From the NCBI GenBank assembly GCA_937868765.1, contig CALMNL010000006.1, positions 62,001 to 126,000 on the forward strand: DNA of 64,000 nucleotides. Direction: 5' to 3'. Origin of the DNA: an uncultured Desulfatitalea sp. (GTDB taxonomy: Bacteria; Desulfobacterota; Desulfobacteria; Desulfobacterales; Desulfosarcinaceae). A model generated the notes under the pieces. That model was given only the letters and a program-made list of their open reading frames with translations, made no database searches and was not told the DNA's origin. Of this stretch, positions 16,584 through 25,901 are shown piece after piece. A program made the translations under genes and the position numbers. Each line of letters begins with the position of its first letter. The stretch's first letter is position 1.

Positions 16584-18683
16584 TCAATGTTGAATGGATT
16601 TCAACAGGCGCTTCAAAAAACCAAAATAGGGATCCAGGTTTTGGGTGTCATACACCCACAAGTTGTAGCTTTTCTCCGTTGTCAGGCCCATGGGATGCGC
16701 GGCTTGGGACGGATAGAGCAAAACCGGCACCTCTTGGGTCTCATAGTAGCGGGACAGCTGGTAGAACAGCGATTGGAAGATCTCCGGGGTCAATAGCTGG
16801 TCATCCACCACGATGATGGTGATGGCGTTGGTCAGGTCCGAAAGGTTCAGGCCCACGTCGGCGACATTGACCATGACGATGGCGGCCAGGACATCGCGCC
16901 AGCGCAGGCCCAGGACGTGGCGCTCGCGCCGGAGGCCAAACTCCTGAAACGCTGCGATCACGTTGTCGCATTTGTGGCGTTCGGGGCACAAATGCAGCCC
17001 CTTGAGCATCAATCCGCCCGACTGGGCGTCGTAAAAGTCGCGCAGGTCGTAAAGGTCTTCTTCCTGGGCAATATCCAGGCACCACCCCGCTGGAAAGTCG
17101 GACTGGGCCCTATCCCCAAAACGCAGGTGGAAGTAGGCGAAGGTGTCCACGGAGCAGATCTTGGGATCGGCGATGTGGTTGGCCACCCCACCGAACACCT
17201 GGGTCGGGAATTTGTTGTCCGGGCGGTAGTAGCAAAAGACATAGTCCATTTGCATGGAGATCAGGCGGTGGGATTCGTTGATGAACCGCCCGATCATGTT
17301 GAGCACCACCAGGCCGCCGCGGTTGTGGATGCTGCGGATGGCCGCATGGTGGTGCAGCATCCAGGAGGACTCATAGAAGCGCAGGGTGGAAAGGTGCGCC
17401 AGGACACGCCCGTTGTGCTGGTAGACAAAGTGGGTAGCGATACTGGGGCTCTGGTGGTAGAGTTTTTCGAAAGTGGCTTTGATCTTGTCCCGGTTGCTCT
17501 GGATGAACTCGTATTTCTGGGGGTAGATGAAACCGGTTTCGAAGAAGAAGTCCCACAGGGCATCCAGATCCACCTTGTTGCACACGTAGGCATTGGGGTC
17601 CGCCACCTGATGCATGAGTCCGATCAGGCGCACATGGTCCGCCACCGCCATATTCAGGACAGCCAGTCCGCAACGCACGCTGGATGTCCGTCCGCTTTCG
17701 TTCGGCCGGCAGTAGACCACCTGGGCCATGCAGGGCAATATCGTGCCGTCGCTGAAAACCAGCTCCAGGGTGGGGATGATCAGCCCGGGAATCAGGACGG
17801 CCCCTTGCTGATCCTCTTCCACCGAGAAGCCGGAACCGGACAGATCGTAGACCTTCAGGGTGATGGTCTTGTCGAACAGCGGGTGCCTGAATACCGCATC
17901 CGGCGGCGGTGTCAGGCAAAGGCGCGTGCTGCGGAACTCCCGGGGCGGATAGCGGCGGGTCTGCTGCTGGATCGTCTCCAGGATAAAATGCCGGGTGGGG
18001 GCCCCTTGGTCGTGCCGGAAGATGCGGCATTCGCCGGAATAAAGCGGCTGGTTCTCCTTGCTGAAAAGAATGGTCACCGGCGCGTTGGGGTCGATCCAGC
18101 GGTAGCTTTGGGGTGGCGTCACGTGCACGGCGATACGAAAGAGGCCGGCACCGCAATCGATGAGACTGCCCTCATAGGCAGCGCCGTTTTGCAGCATGCA
18201 GGCGGTGATCCCCACGCACTGGTGGCGTTGCAGTTTGCGGCTGCTGATTTCGCGGCAGGTCTCGGGCAGCCCGAAAAAAATGCGGTCCGCGGCGATGTCC
18301 AGCACTTCCGGCCGGACCTCCAGATACTGCTGCCCCTTGGGCACGTACAAGTGGTGAAAGCTGTAGCACTCGTTCAACACTTCCAGATCCACCGGTTCGA
18401 TCCAGCGGCAGGCCAGATGCGCGTCTTTGCAGGGGAGCGGCAGGGCGTTGAAGGTGATGGTGCGGGGAAAGGTCTTGTGTTTGAAAATGACGTGGACGGT
18501 GTGATCCCGGAAGTTGAGGCTGTTGAGCTTGTTGATCAGGTGCTTTCGGCTGATTTCCTTTTCGGTCCCTTCACTTTCCAACTCGCGCAGGAGCAGGTCC
18601 GGGCGTACGAGGCGATCTTTCTCTTCCCGGCTCACTTCCGTGCTCAGGGGAATTGACGGGGCCTGCTTGATCGTTTGCTCCAC
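16584..18683 (-). CDS. PilZ-domain protein with C-terminal acyltransferase-like region
   Basis: 699 residues from GTG 18683 (AGAGGTTGTAC upstream; the ATG at 18719 lacks a site). A PilZ domain lies in the middle (RYPPREFRSTRL followed by DLSGSGFSV about 40 residues later), the RxxxR and D/NxSxxG pattern that binds cyclic-di-GMP. N-terminal to it is a second beta-rich region (about 60-230) that may be a degenerate YcgR-type or PilZ-like fold. The C-terminal half (about 400-699) has features of a GNAT-like N-acyltransferase (HFVYQHNGRVLAHLSTLRFYESSWMLHHHAA split across strands). No signal peptide. Operon with the HD-GYP gene. Cyclic-di-GMP control of an acyl transfer is a reasonable inference. 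Confidence 0.75.
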   Translation of the reverse strand: MEQTIKQAPSIPLSTEVSREEKDRLVRPDLLLRELESEGTEKEISRKHLINKLNSLNFRDHTVHVIFKHKTFPRTITFNALPLPCKDAHLACRWIEPVDLEVLNECYSFHHLYVPKGQQYLEVRPEVLDIAADRIFFGLPETCREISSRKLQRHQCVGITACMLQNGAAYEGSLIDCGAGLFRIAVHVTPPQSYRWIDPNAPVTILFSKENQPLYSGECRIFRHDQGAPTRHFILETIQQQTRRYPPREFRSTRLCLTPPPDAVFRHPLFDKTITLKVYDLSGSGFSVEEDQQGAVLIPGLIIPTLELVFSDGTILPCMAQVVYCRPNESGRTSSVRCGLAVLNMAVADHVRLIGLMHQVADPNAYVCNKVDLDALWDFFFETGFIYPQKYEFIQSNRDKIKATFEKLYHQSPSIATHFVYQHNGRVLAHLSTLRFYESSWMLHHHAAIRSIHNRGGLVVLNMIGRFINESHRLISMQMDYVFCYYRPDNKFPTQVFGGVANHIADPKICSVDTFAYFHLRFGDRAQSDFPAGWCLDIAQEEDLYDLRDFYDAQSGGLMLKGLHLCPERHKCDNVIAAFQEFGLRRERHVLGLRWRDVLAAIVMVNVADVGLNLSDLTNAITIIVVDDQLLTPEIFQSLFYQLSRYYETQEVPVLLYPSQAAHPMGLTTEKSYNLWVYDTQNLDPYFGFLKRLLKSIQH

Positions 18684-18936
18684 GTACAACCTCTGTGTTT
18701 TGAGTCCAATTCCATACAACGACCGCGTAGCCCCAAGTCAGCATCCTGTCCTGGGCGGCCGCCGGAGAAATTCCAGCTCAGATTCAGCACGTCGTGATTT
18801 TACTTTTATACCTACCGGTTACCACAGGATGGAGAACGTGGCAATATCATATTGGGTCGCGCCGGTTCACCGATCGGCGGTCCAACCCCCCCGGGGAATC
18901 GAATTCGGGGATGGCATTAATTTATGCTCGGAGCCG

Positions 18937-20472
18937 TTACCGGGCCTGGTAGTATTTTACGATGGCGTCACACAGGCCCTGGATGGTGAAAACGTCGGCC
19001 ACCAGGTCCACCTTGAAACCCAATTTTGCGGCGGTTTCGGCGGTGATATCGCCGATGCAGGCGATGGTCACCCCTTGCATGAGCGCATGGGCCTCCTTTT
19101 CGGGAAGCAGCGCTTTAAAATTTTTTGCCGTCGAGGAACTGGTGAAGGTGACCATGTGGATGCTGCCAGCCCGCAAGGCGGACAGCAGTTGATCGGCGTT
19201 TTCGTGGGAGGTCTTGGTCTGGTAGGCGGGGATTTCATCCACCCTGGCGCCCATGGCGCGCAATTGTTCGGGGAGAACGGTACGCGCCTCTCTGGCCCGG
19301 GGCAGGAGAATATGTTGGCCCTGGATCGGTTCATGGGCGAACGCGGCCACCACTGATTCGGCTTGATAGGTCTGGGGCAGGATGTCGGTGCCCACGCCAT
19401 GGCCGCGCAAGCGCTCGGCCGTGGCCGGACCGATGGCGGCCGTGCGCAGGTGGCCCAAAGCCCTGGCATCGAGGCCCTGCAGGCAGAGCCGCTGGAAGAA
19501 GGCGTCCACGCCGTTGACACTGGTGAAGACGACCCACTGGTACTTATTCAGGTCGGCCACGGCACAGTCCAGCGGTGCGTAACTATCCGGTGGCGCCACT
19601 TCGATGGTGGGGCATTCCAGGCAGTCGGCGCCCAGTTCGGCCAATCGCTCGGTCAACTCGCTGGCCTGGGCCCTGGCCCGGGTGACGACGATGCGTTTGC
19701 CCAGCAGGGGCCGCCGCTCGAACCATTGCAGCGTGCCGCGCAGGCCCACCACATCGCCGACGACGATGATGGCCGGTGCGCCCATATTGGCCTCGCGGGC
19801 ACGCGTGACGATGTCGGCCAGGGTGCCGACCACCGTCTGTTGCCTCGAGGTGGTGCCCCAGCGCACCAGCGCCGCGGGGGTTTCCGCCGGACGCCCGTGG
19901 TTGCGCAACTGGGCCACGATATGGGGAAGGTTTTTGACGCCCATCAAGAAGACCAGGGTGCCGATGCCTGTGGCCAGCGCGGCCCAATCGATCTTCGACT
20001 CGGATTTGGCAGGGTCCTCGTGGCCTGTGATGAAGGCTACCGTGCTGGTGAATTCACGATGGGTCAAGGGAATGCCGGCATAGGCCGGGGCAGCGATGGC
20101 CGAGGTGACCCCCGGCACGATTTCAAAAGGAATGCCGGCGGCCACAAGCACTTCGGCCTCTTCGCCGCCACGGCCGAAGATAAACGGATCGCCGCCTTTG
20201 AGGCGGGTAACGACGCGACCCTCCCGGGCCTTGGCGACGATGAGTTCGTTGATCTTACCCTGGGCCAGGGTGTGATCGCCGCCCTTTTTGCCCACGTAGA
20301 TCCGTTCGCAATCGGGCCGCGCATGGCCGAGCAGGGCTTCGGCCGCCAGGTAATCGTAGATCAGTACGTCGGCCCGGGCGATGCAACGCCGGCCTTTGAT
20401 GGTGATAAGCTCGGGATCGCCGGGACCGGCGCCCACCAGGTAGACCATTCCGCTTTGTGCCTTATCCGGCAT
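18937..20472 (-). CDS. cobA-hemD: fused uroporphyrinogen-III C-methyltransferase / uroporphyrinogen-III synthase
   Basis: 511 residues. Residues 1-250 are the SUMT (CobA) half: VYLVGAGPGDPELITIKG, GGDPFIFGRGGEEAE and PVVP-type loops. Residues about 255-511 are HemD (KRIVVTRARAQASELT and TFTSSSTAKNFKAL). HemD closes hydroxymethylbilane to uroporphyrinogen III; CobA methylates it at C2 and C7 to precorrin-2, towards siroheme, cobalamin and heme. The fusion is common in Desulfobacterota. The start overlaps the hemC stop by 11 nt. Final gene of the fmdB-hemC-cobA/hemD operon. Confidence 0.96.
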   Translation of the reverse strand: MPDKAQSGMVYLVGAGPGDPELITIKGRRCIARADVLIYDYLAAEALLGHARPDCERIYVGKKGGDHTLAQGKINELIVAKAREGRVVTRLKGGDPFIFGRGGEEAEVLVAAGIPFEIVPGVTSAIAAPAYAGIPLTHREFTSTVAFITGHEDPAKSESKIDWAALATGIGTLVFLMGVKNLPHIVAQLRNHGRPAETPAALVRWGTTSRQQTVVGTLADIVTRAREANMGAPAIIVVGDVVGLRGTLQWFERRPLLGKRIVVTRARAQASELTERLAELGADCLECPTIEVAPPDSYAPLDCAVADLNKYQWVVFTSVNGVDAFFQRLCLQGLDARALGHLRTAAIGPATAERLRGHGVGTDILPQTYQAESVVAAFAHEPIQGQHILLPRAREARTVLPEQLRAMGARVDEIPAYQTKTSHENADQLLSALRAGSIHMVTFTSSSTAKNFKALLPEKEAHALMQGVTIACIGDITAETAAKLGFKVDLVADVFTIQGLCDAIVKYYQAR

Positions 20473-21394
20473 TTTGTCGCAGCCTTTCCAGTATTTGGTC
20501 GGCCCCCCGGGCCAGCAGATCGTCGGCCAGGCCGCAGCCGATCGCTTCGGCCGCCGCCGGCTCCCCTTGGGCTTCGGCCCTGAGGATGCGGCATCCGTCC
20601 AACTCGGCCACCAGGCCTTGCATGGACAAACGTCCGTCTTTCAGTTGGGCATGGGCGGCCAGGGGAACCTGGCAACCGCCCTGCAGTTTTTTGAGAAAAG
20701 CCCGTTCCGCCTTAATGGCTGTATGGGTTTCAGGGTGATCCAGGGCGCTGAGCAACGCCAGGGTGGCGGGATCTTGCTCCCGGGCCTCGATGCACAGGGC
20801 CCCCTGGCCCACGGCCGGCAACATCTGATCCGGTGTCAGGTAGGCTTGGATGCGATCGGCCAGGCCCAGGCGCAACAGGCCTGCGGCGGCCAGTACGATG
20901 GCCTCCAGGCCGCTGCCCGCCAGCTTGCGCAGCCGCGTGTCCAGATTGCCCCGCAGGGGCACGATGACTGCATCCGGACGCAGGTGTTTGATCTGGGCCC
21001 CCCGGCGCAAGCTGCTGGTGCCCACCCTGGCCCCCTCGGGCAGTTGCGCCAGAGATTTGAAACCGGAAGCGATAAAGGCATCCAGTGGGTTTTCACGCCG
21101 GGGAACGGCGCCGATGGTCAGGCCGGGGGGAATCTCGGCCGGCATGTCTTTCATGCTGTGCACGGCCAGGTCCACGCGGCCATCAAGCAGCGCCTCTTCG
21201 ATCTCTTTGACGAAAAGACCCTTACCGCCGACCTTGGCCAGGGGCACATCGGTGATTTTGTCGCCCTGGGTCTTGATAATTACCAGTTCCACGGCCAGTT
21301 CGGGCTTCAGGCTGGTGATGGCCGCCTGGACCCATCGGGCTTGCCAAAGGGCCAGCTGGCTGCCCCGGGTGCCGATCCGCAGCGCAGCAGCCAT
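20462..21394 (-). CDS. hemC: porphobilinogen deaminase (hydroxymethylbilane synthase)
   Basis: 310 residues, the usual size. The ATG at 21394 shares TGATG with the stop of the FmdB-like gene. Signatures: RIGTRGSQLALWQ at the start, HSMKDMPAEIP, TSSLRRGAQ, RGNLDTRLRKL and the dipyrromethane-cofactor cysteine region (KLQGGCQVPLAAHA). Polymerises four porphobilinogen units to hydroxymethylbilane, the substrate of the HemD half of the next gene. Cytoplasmic. Confidence 0.97.
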   Translation of the reverse strand: MAAALRIGTRGSQLALWQARWVQAAITSLKPELAVELVIIKTQGDKITDVPLAKVGGKGLFVKEIEEALLDGRVDLAVHSMKDMPAEIPPGLTIGAVPRRENPLDAFIASGFKSLAQLPEGARVGTSSLRRGAQIKHLRPDAVIVPLRGNLDTRLRKLAGSGLEAIVLAAAGLLRLGLADRIQAYLTPDQMLPAVGQGALCIEAREQDPATLALLSALDHPETHTAIKAERAFLKKLQGGCQVPLAAHAQLKDGRLSMQGLVAELDGCRILRAEAQGEPAAAEAIGCGLADDLLARGADQILERLRQNAG

Positions 21395-21624
21395 CAGTGG
21401 CCGCAACCGGCACAGCTGGACGCCGAACATCCGCCGCAGGAAGAGGCCCCGGCCGAAGATGAGACCGTCTGGCCGCCGGTACCTTTGGAGACAAAACCGC
21501 AACAGGACATCAGGCGGCATACCTTGGCGCTGTTGCACTCAGGGCAGCTCGGGCTCTCCTTGCCGAAGACCAGCTGCTCGAATTCTTTGCCACACTTTTT
21601 GCATTGGTATTCATAAATAGGCAT
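21394..21624 (-). CDS. FmdB-family zinc-ribbon protein
   Basis: 76 residues; AAGGAGAAGCACCC precedes the ATG. MPIYEYQCKKCGKEFEQL is the FmdB regulatory-protein signature with a CxxC; CPEC follows about 20 residues later, then a Ser/Gly/Cys-rich tail (SCGGCSASSCAGCGH) with several more cysteines. FmdB-type proteins are small and their role is uncertain; the original member was proposed as a regulator of formamidase. First gene of the hemC operon, coupled to hemC through TGATG. Confidence 0.9.
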   Translation of the reverse strand: MPIYEYQCKKCGKEFEQLVFGKESPSCPECNSAKVCRLMSCCGFVSKGTGGQTVSSSAGASSCGGCSASSCAGCGH

Positions 21625-21704
21625 GGGTGCTTCTCCTTCTCTGTTCCAAAAGCACCAACTTATAACGATTGCGGGCTGAAAATGCAAGGCGGGGGGCGCG
21701 AATT

Positions 21705-23033
21705 TCAGGCGCAGCACTGTTCGCCTTTACTCGCCGAAGATAGCTGCTCCTGGATGTCGGCGATCTGATGGCTGGCGTCGCAGCCCAGGGCGGTGGCGCT
21801 TTCGTACTCGGCCAGGGCGCGTTCCAGCTGGTTATGCTTGTGGTAGAGGCGTGCCAGGCGCAGCCGGTAAAGACCATTGTCCGGCGAGAGCGCCACGCTC
21901 TGGCGGCAGAAGGTGACGCAGATTTCCGGATTTTCGCCTTTCACGTCGTAAAGGGAACCGAGGGCCGAAAGGGCCGCGGCATCGTAAGGGTTGATTTTCA
22001 CCGCCCGCTGGTATGCCGCGATGGCCGGATGGGTCTGCCCCAGGCTGGCGTGGCAGCGCCCCAACAAGGTGTGGGCCGGCCCGCTGGCGGCCCGGATTTG
22101 GATGGCCTTTTCCAGGTAGGGAATGGCCTCAGCCCATGCTTTTTGTTCGCTGAGCAGTTTGCCGATCTGGAAGGGGATCTCGAACGTCCGGGTATCCAGG
22201 GCGTAGGCCTGTTGGAACCACTCCAGGGCCCTTTCGGGCTTTTTGTCCAGCAGGCAGAGCACGCCCAGGTTGTAAGGCGCCATCGCCTCGTTGGGATCGA
22301 GTCGACGGGCGTCTTCGAAAGCGGCGCGGGCGCCGTCACGATCTTCTGTTTGCGCCAGGCAGATGCCCAGGCTGTTGTGGATGTTGACATGGTTCGGGTC
22401 GAGGCCCAGGGCCGCGCGATATTCGGTGATGGCGGCTTCGAGACGGCCTTCCTGGTAGAAATAGTCTCCGCTGATGTTCAGGCTGACGGCATCGAACGCG
22501 ACCATGTGTCCGGGCCCGTAAAAGGCGGCGTGATCCAGGGCCTTGCAGGCATTTTGAAGCGCATCCAGGTTCGAAAAGTCAAGTTGGGGAAAGGTGCTGA
22601 TGCCCACCGAGATGGAGTCCTGAAAGCTTCGGCCCAACTCGGTCTGGATCTGTTGGGCTGCCGTTGCGGCCTCATGGGCATTGAGCCCGGGCAACACCAG
22701 GCCGTAGAGCCCGGCGGCCCAGTCAAACGATATGCCCGAATGTTGCGCCGCCATGGATTGCAGGCTGCGCCAAAGGCCATCCGCGAATGCGCCGTTCGCT
22801 TCGCCAGCCGTCGGATCGATGCGCACGGCCAGAGCCGCAAAATCCGGCCAGCCCTGGAGGCGAATGGTGATTTCATCGGGGGGCACGGGGGCCGGGAACG
22901 CCGTTGCCGGGGCCTCCAGCGGGGCGTTCCGCGTACCCGTTGCCTGGGGCGCGTGGGCATGCAGGCCCGATCCCGGGCCGGTGCGCAGAAAGGATTGTGG
23001 GTCGGCATGTGTCTCGGGCGACGAAGATGGCAT
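21705..23033 (-). CDS. degenerate GGDEF-like domain plus TPR repeats
   Basis: 442 residues from the ATG at 23033 (TTTGGAGTGAGCTT upstream; the ATG at 23054 has none). Residues 1-50 are a low-complexity linker. Residues about 55-185 resemble a GGDEF fold (YGLVLPGLNAHEAATAA and SVGISTFP), but the GGDEF loop is missing, so diguanylate cyclase activity is not expected. From about 190 to the end there are at least six TPR units (GDYFYQEGRLEAAITEYR, NSLGICLAQTEDRDGARAAF and so on). Probably a scaffold. It follows selA by 36 nt and is the last gene of that run. Confidence 0.75.
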   Translation of the reverse strand: MPSSSPETHADPQSFLRTGPGSGLHAHAPQATGTRNAPLEAPATAFPAPVPPDEITIRLQGWPDFAALAVRIDPTAGEANGAFADGLWRSLQSMAAQHSGISFDWAAGLYGLVLPGLNAHEAATAAQQIQTELGRSFQDSISVGISTFPQLDFSNLDALQNACKALDHAAFYGPGHMVAFDAVSLNISGDYFYQEGRLEAAITEYRAALGLDPNHVNIHNSLGICLAQTEDRDGARAAFEDARRLDPNEAMAPYNLGVLCLLDKKPERALEWFQQAYALDTRTFEIPFQIGKLLSEQKAWAEAIPYLEKAIQIRAASGPAHTLLGRCHASLGQTHPAIAAYQRAVKINPYDAAALSALGSLYDVKGENPEICVTFCRQSVALSPDNGLYRLRLARLYHKHNQLERALAEYESATALGCDASHQIADIQEQLSSASKGEQCCA

Positions 23034-23069
23034 AAGCTCACTCCAAACGGACATATTTGCGCGCAGGGG

Positions 23070-24497
23070 TCACGCGGGCATCCTTTTTACGATTTCCGCC
23101 AAGGCCGCGACGATGATGTCCAACTCGTCGTCCTGGACCGTTCGCGGATCTATAATATAGAGGTCGTCCTCGATGCGTCCGATAATGGGTGGCTGGCCCT
23201 TGCGAAGAAGGGTCTCGATACGGTTGGGGGAGTGCCCGGCCAGACGGATGCCCACACAACAGCTGGGCAGGTCCATGAGCGGCAGCGCCCCGCCGCCGGC
23301 CCTGGAGGTAAGGTCGCGCAGCGACACCTCCAGCCGCGGGTCTCCCAAGTCCCGCAGGCCTTCGGCCAGACATCTGGCCTTGCCTTCGATTTCGGGCCGC
23401 TGGCACAACAGCATGCGCAGGGTGGGGATGCGCTTCACGGCTTGAGCCTCGTCCCGGTAGAGCCGCAGGGTGGCCTCCAGAGCCGCCAGCGTCAGTTTGT
23501 CGATGCGCAGGGCGCGGGTGAGGGGGTTGGCTTTGACCTGATCCAGGATCTCCTTGCGACCCACGATGAGGCCTGCCTGGGGGCCGCCCAGGAGTTTGTC
23601 GCCGCTGAAGGTGACCACGTCGACCCCGGCGGCCACTGATTCCTGAACCGTGGGCTCGGCGGCCAGACCGTATTGGGTCAGGTCGATGAAGTTGCCGCTG
23701 CCCAGGTCCTCCATCACCGGCAGATTCAACTGCCGGCCTAGAGCGACCATATCGGCCAGCCCGACGGCGGCCGTGAAGCCGACGATGGCGTAATTGCTGG
23801 TGTGTACTTTGAGCAGCAACCCGGTGGCGGTGGTGACGGCCTGCTGGTAGTCGCGCAGATGGGTGCGGTTGGTGGTGCCCACCTCTCTGAGAAGGGCGCC
23901 GCTGCGGGTCATGACATCGGGGATGCGGAAAGAACCGCCAATCTCCACCAACTCGCCCCGGGAGATGATCACTTCTTTACCCCGAGCCAGCGTGTCCAGG
24001 CAGAGCAGCACGGCACCGGCATTGTTGTTTACGGCCATCGCCGCCTCGGCGCCGGTCAGCTCGCACAGCAGCGCTTCCACGAGGCTGTAGCGCGATCCCC
24101 GACGGCCGGCCTCGAGATTGAATTCAAGGTTGGCGTAGCGGGCGGCCACGGCCGTCATATGATCGATGGCTTCCCGGGCCAGGCAGGAGCGCCCGAGATT
24201 GGTGTGCACCACCACGCCCGTGGCATTGATCACGCGCGTGAGGTTGTAACGCTGCATTTGGGTGGCGCGACGGGTGACGGCCGCCACCAGAGCCGCTGGG
24301 GCCAATTCCGATTCGCTGACGGCCGTGGCTTGCTCGAGGATGCGCCGGCGCCGATCCTCGAGGGTCTCCCGAATGGCACGGGTCACGACCCGCCTGGGGA
24401 TCGATTGCAATTCAGCTTTTTCGTCAACCGCCAGCAGAAGCTGATCCACACCCGGTAGCCGGCGGAGCAGGTGTTGCTGTTGAGGGTCTATGGGCAT
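23070..24497 (-). CDS. selA: L-seryl-tRNA(Sec) selenium transferase
   Basis: About 475 residues, full length. The ATG at 24497 is preferred; a GTG at 24509 is possible. Signatures: QQHLLRRLPGVDQLL at the N-terminus, NATGVVVHTNLGRSCLA, NLEFNLEAGRRGSRY, NNNAGAVLLCL, and the PLP lysine in FSGDKLLGGPQAGLIVG. SelA turns Ser-tRNA(Sec) into Sec-tRNA(Sec) with selenophosphate, so this organism makes selenoproteins by UGA recoding. selB and selD are not in the window. Located between the CheD-HDOD gene (24 nt) and the TPR gene. Confidence 0.97.
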   Translation of the reverse strand: MPIDPQQQHLLRRLPGVDQLLLAVDEKAELQSIPRRVVTRAIRETLEDRRRRILEQATAVSESELAPAALVAAVTRRATQMQRYNLTRVINATGVVVHTNLGRSCLAREAIDHMTAVAARYANLEFNLEAGRRGSRYSLVEALLCELTGAEAAMAVNNNAGAVLLCLDTLARGKEVIISRGELVEIGGSFRIPDVMTRSGALLREVGTTNRTHLRDYQQAVTTATGLLLKVHTSNYAIVGFTAAVGLADMVALGRQLNLPVMEDLGSGNFIDLTQYGLAAEPTVQESVAAGVDVVTFSGDKLLGGPQAGLIVGRKEILDQVKANPLTRALRIDKLTLAALEATLRLYRDEAQAVKRIPTLRMLLCQRPEIEGKARCLAEGLRDLGDPRLEVSLRDLTSRAGGGALPLMDLPSCCVGIRLAGHSPNRIETLLRKGQPPIIGRIEDDLYIIDPRTVQDDELDIIVAALAEIVKRMPA

Positions 24498-24521
24498 AGG
24501 CCGTTGCACTTCTTTTTGCGT

Positions 24522-25901
24522 TTAGACGCTCTCCGCGGCGGAATCGGTCAGGGCTTTGAGCACCGTGTTGGGGATCAGGTCCACCAGGCCGTCAAAATGA
24601 TCCAGGTTCAGCTCGAGGCTTTCCAGGTATGCCCCCAGGCGTCGCGTATCCATGCGCTCCAATTCGAACCCCACCTGGAACCGGGATAACAGCAAATCCG
24701 CCACGTAGACGATCACCGCAAGCGGTTTATTCGGACTCTCTTTGTCCGGATTATGGTGATAGCGGATGGCATGGGCCAGGGATTCAGGCAAAGACCACTG
24801 CTTGGCCAGCAGGCGTCCCGCTTCGGCGTGGTCGATGCCCAGCAGGCGCCGTTCGGTGCCCAATAGGTTCTGATCTTTTTCCATGGCCTTGCGGTAGAAG
24901 AGGGGATAGGCCGGAGCCACATACTGATCCAGGACCACCTTGCCGATATCGTGAAGCAGCCCGGCCGTATAGGCTTTGCGTGGTTCCACCTTTCCGGTTT
25001 TGGCGGCCAGGGCTTCGGCCACCAGGGCGCAGCCCAGGGCATGATGATACAGGCCGCCCTTGCACAGTGAATATCCCGAGGAGGATTGTTCGAAATAGCT
25101 CTGCACGGCCGCCGAGATGACCAGTTTGACCACCTGATCGGTGCCGAGGTAGACCAGGGCATGGTCCAGGGATTCAATGGGGCGTGATTTGGCGAACATA
25201 GCCGAATTGGCCAGTTGCAGGGTCCGCGCACTGATCACCTGATCCTTGCGGATTTCGTCGGCGATCTTCTGGACGGCTTGCTGCTGGTCGTCGATCATGC
25301 GCAGCACCTTCAGGGCCACCTGGGGAATCGGCAGCAGGTGATCCATGGCGGTCTTGATGTCGGCGGGGGTGGGAATTTTGATATCCAGCGGTGCGGAAAG
25401 CTTGCCGACACCGGCCGGTTCGATGGTGCACAGTCCGGTGGCGGCATCGAGACTGAGGCAGCAGGTAAAGAAGCCGCCGGTTTCGGAACGGATGACTTCG
25501 ATCTTGCGGCTGGCCAGGTAATCCCGCACCGTATCGGCCGTACGGCCGCCGATATCCAGCGCCAGATCCTGTTCGCTGAGCGGGCCCACCAGGGCGCCGC
25601 CGGCCAGGGTCGCCACGAGCGCATCGGGATGGGCCCCCAATTCCAGAAGGGCCTCGACGAGCAGCGGCACCCCGGTGGAGGCATACTTTTCGGGTTGTTT
25701 CATGGTGCTGAGCGAAACCGGTTCGGGCAGCAGCAGATGAATCATCCCGCAAACGCCGCTTTTCCGACAATGGATGGCCACCCCCACGCAGGTGCCCAGG
25801 TAGGCTTGAAGGATTAAGGGCTTGCGCTCGGAAACGGACATGGTTCCGGCGGCCACATGATATCTAAGGGGCACAGTTGTCGATCTTTCCTGCCGATTCA
25901 T
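24522..25901 (-). CDS. CheD-like deamidase domain fused to HDOD domain
   Basis: 459 residues; GGAAGGGGG precedes the ATG. Residues 1-160 match CheD chemoreceptor glutamine deamidase: the catalytic Cys in LGTCVGVAI, the catalytic His in GMIHLLLPEP, then LLEALLELGA-type and LVATLAGGALV strands. Residues about 185-400 are an HDOD domain (LPIPQVALKVLRMI, DQVISARTLQLANSAMF) with an HD-like GLLHDIGKVVLDQY. The pair suggests a signalling protein that can modify receptors and respond through the HDOD part. The catalytic dyad looks intact. Stand-alone CheD is the normal form; this fusion is uncommon in my experience. First gene of the selA run. Confidence 0.82.
   Translation of the reverse strand: MNRQERSTTVPLRYHVAAGTMSVSERKPLILQAYLGTCVGVAIHCRKSGVCGMIHLLLPEPVSLSTMKQPEKYASTGVPLLVEALLELGAHPDALVATLAGGALVGPLSEQDLALDIGGRTADTVRDYLASRKIEVIRSETGGFFTCCLSLDAATGLCTIEPAGVGKLSAPLDIKIPTPADIKTAMDHLLPIPQVALKVLRMIDDQQQAVQKIADEIRKDQVISARTLQLANSAMFAKSRPIESLDHALVYLGTDQVVKLVISAAVQSYFEQSSSGYSLCKGGLYHHALGCALVAEALAAKTGKVEPRKAYTAGLLHDIGKVVLDQYVAPAYPLFYRKAMEKDQNLLGTERRLLGIDHAEAGRLLAKQWSLPESLAHAIRYHHNPDKESPNKPLAVIVYVADLLLSRFQVGFELERMDTRRLGAYLESLELNLDHFDGLVDLIPNTVLKALTDSAAESV

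Noticed and set aside
18720-18936. Possible promoter (TATAAA) upstream of the PilZ gene
   Set aside because: No acceptable -35 box at the right distance; the region has no other clear element.
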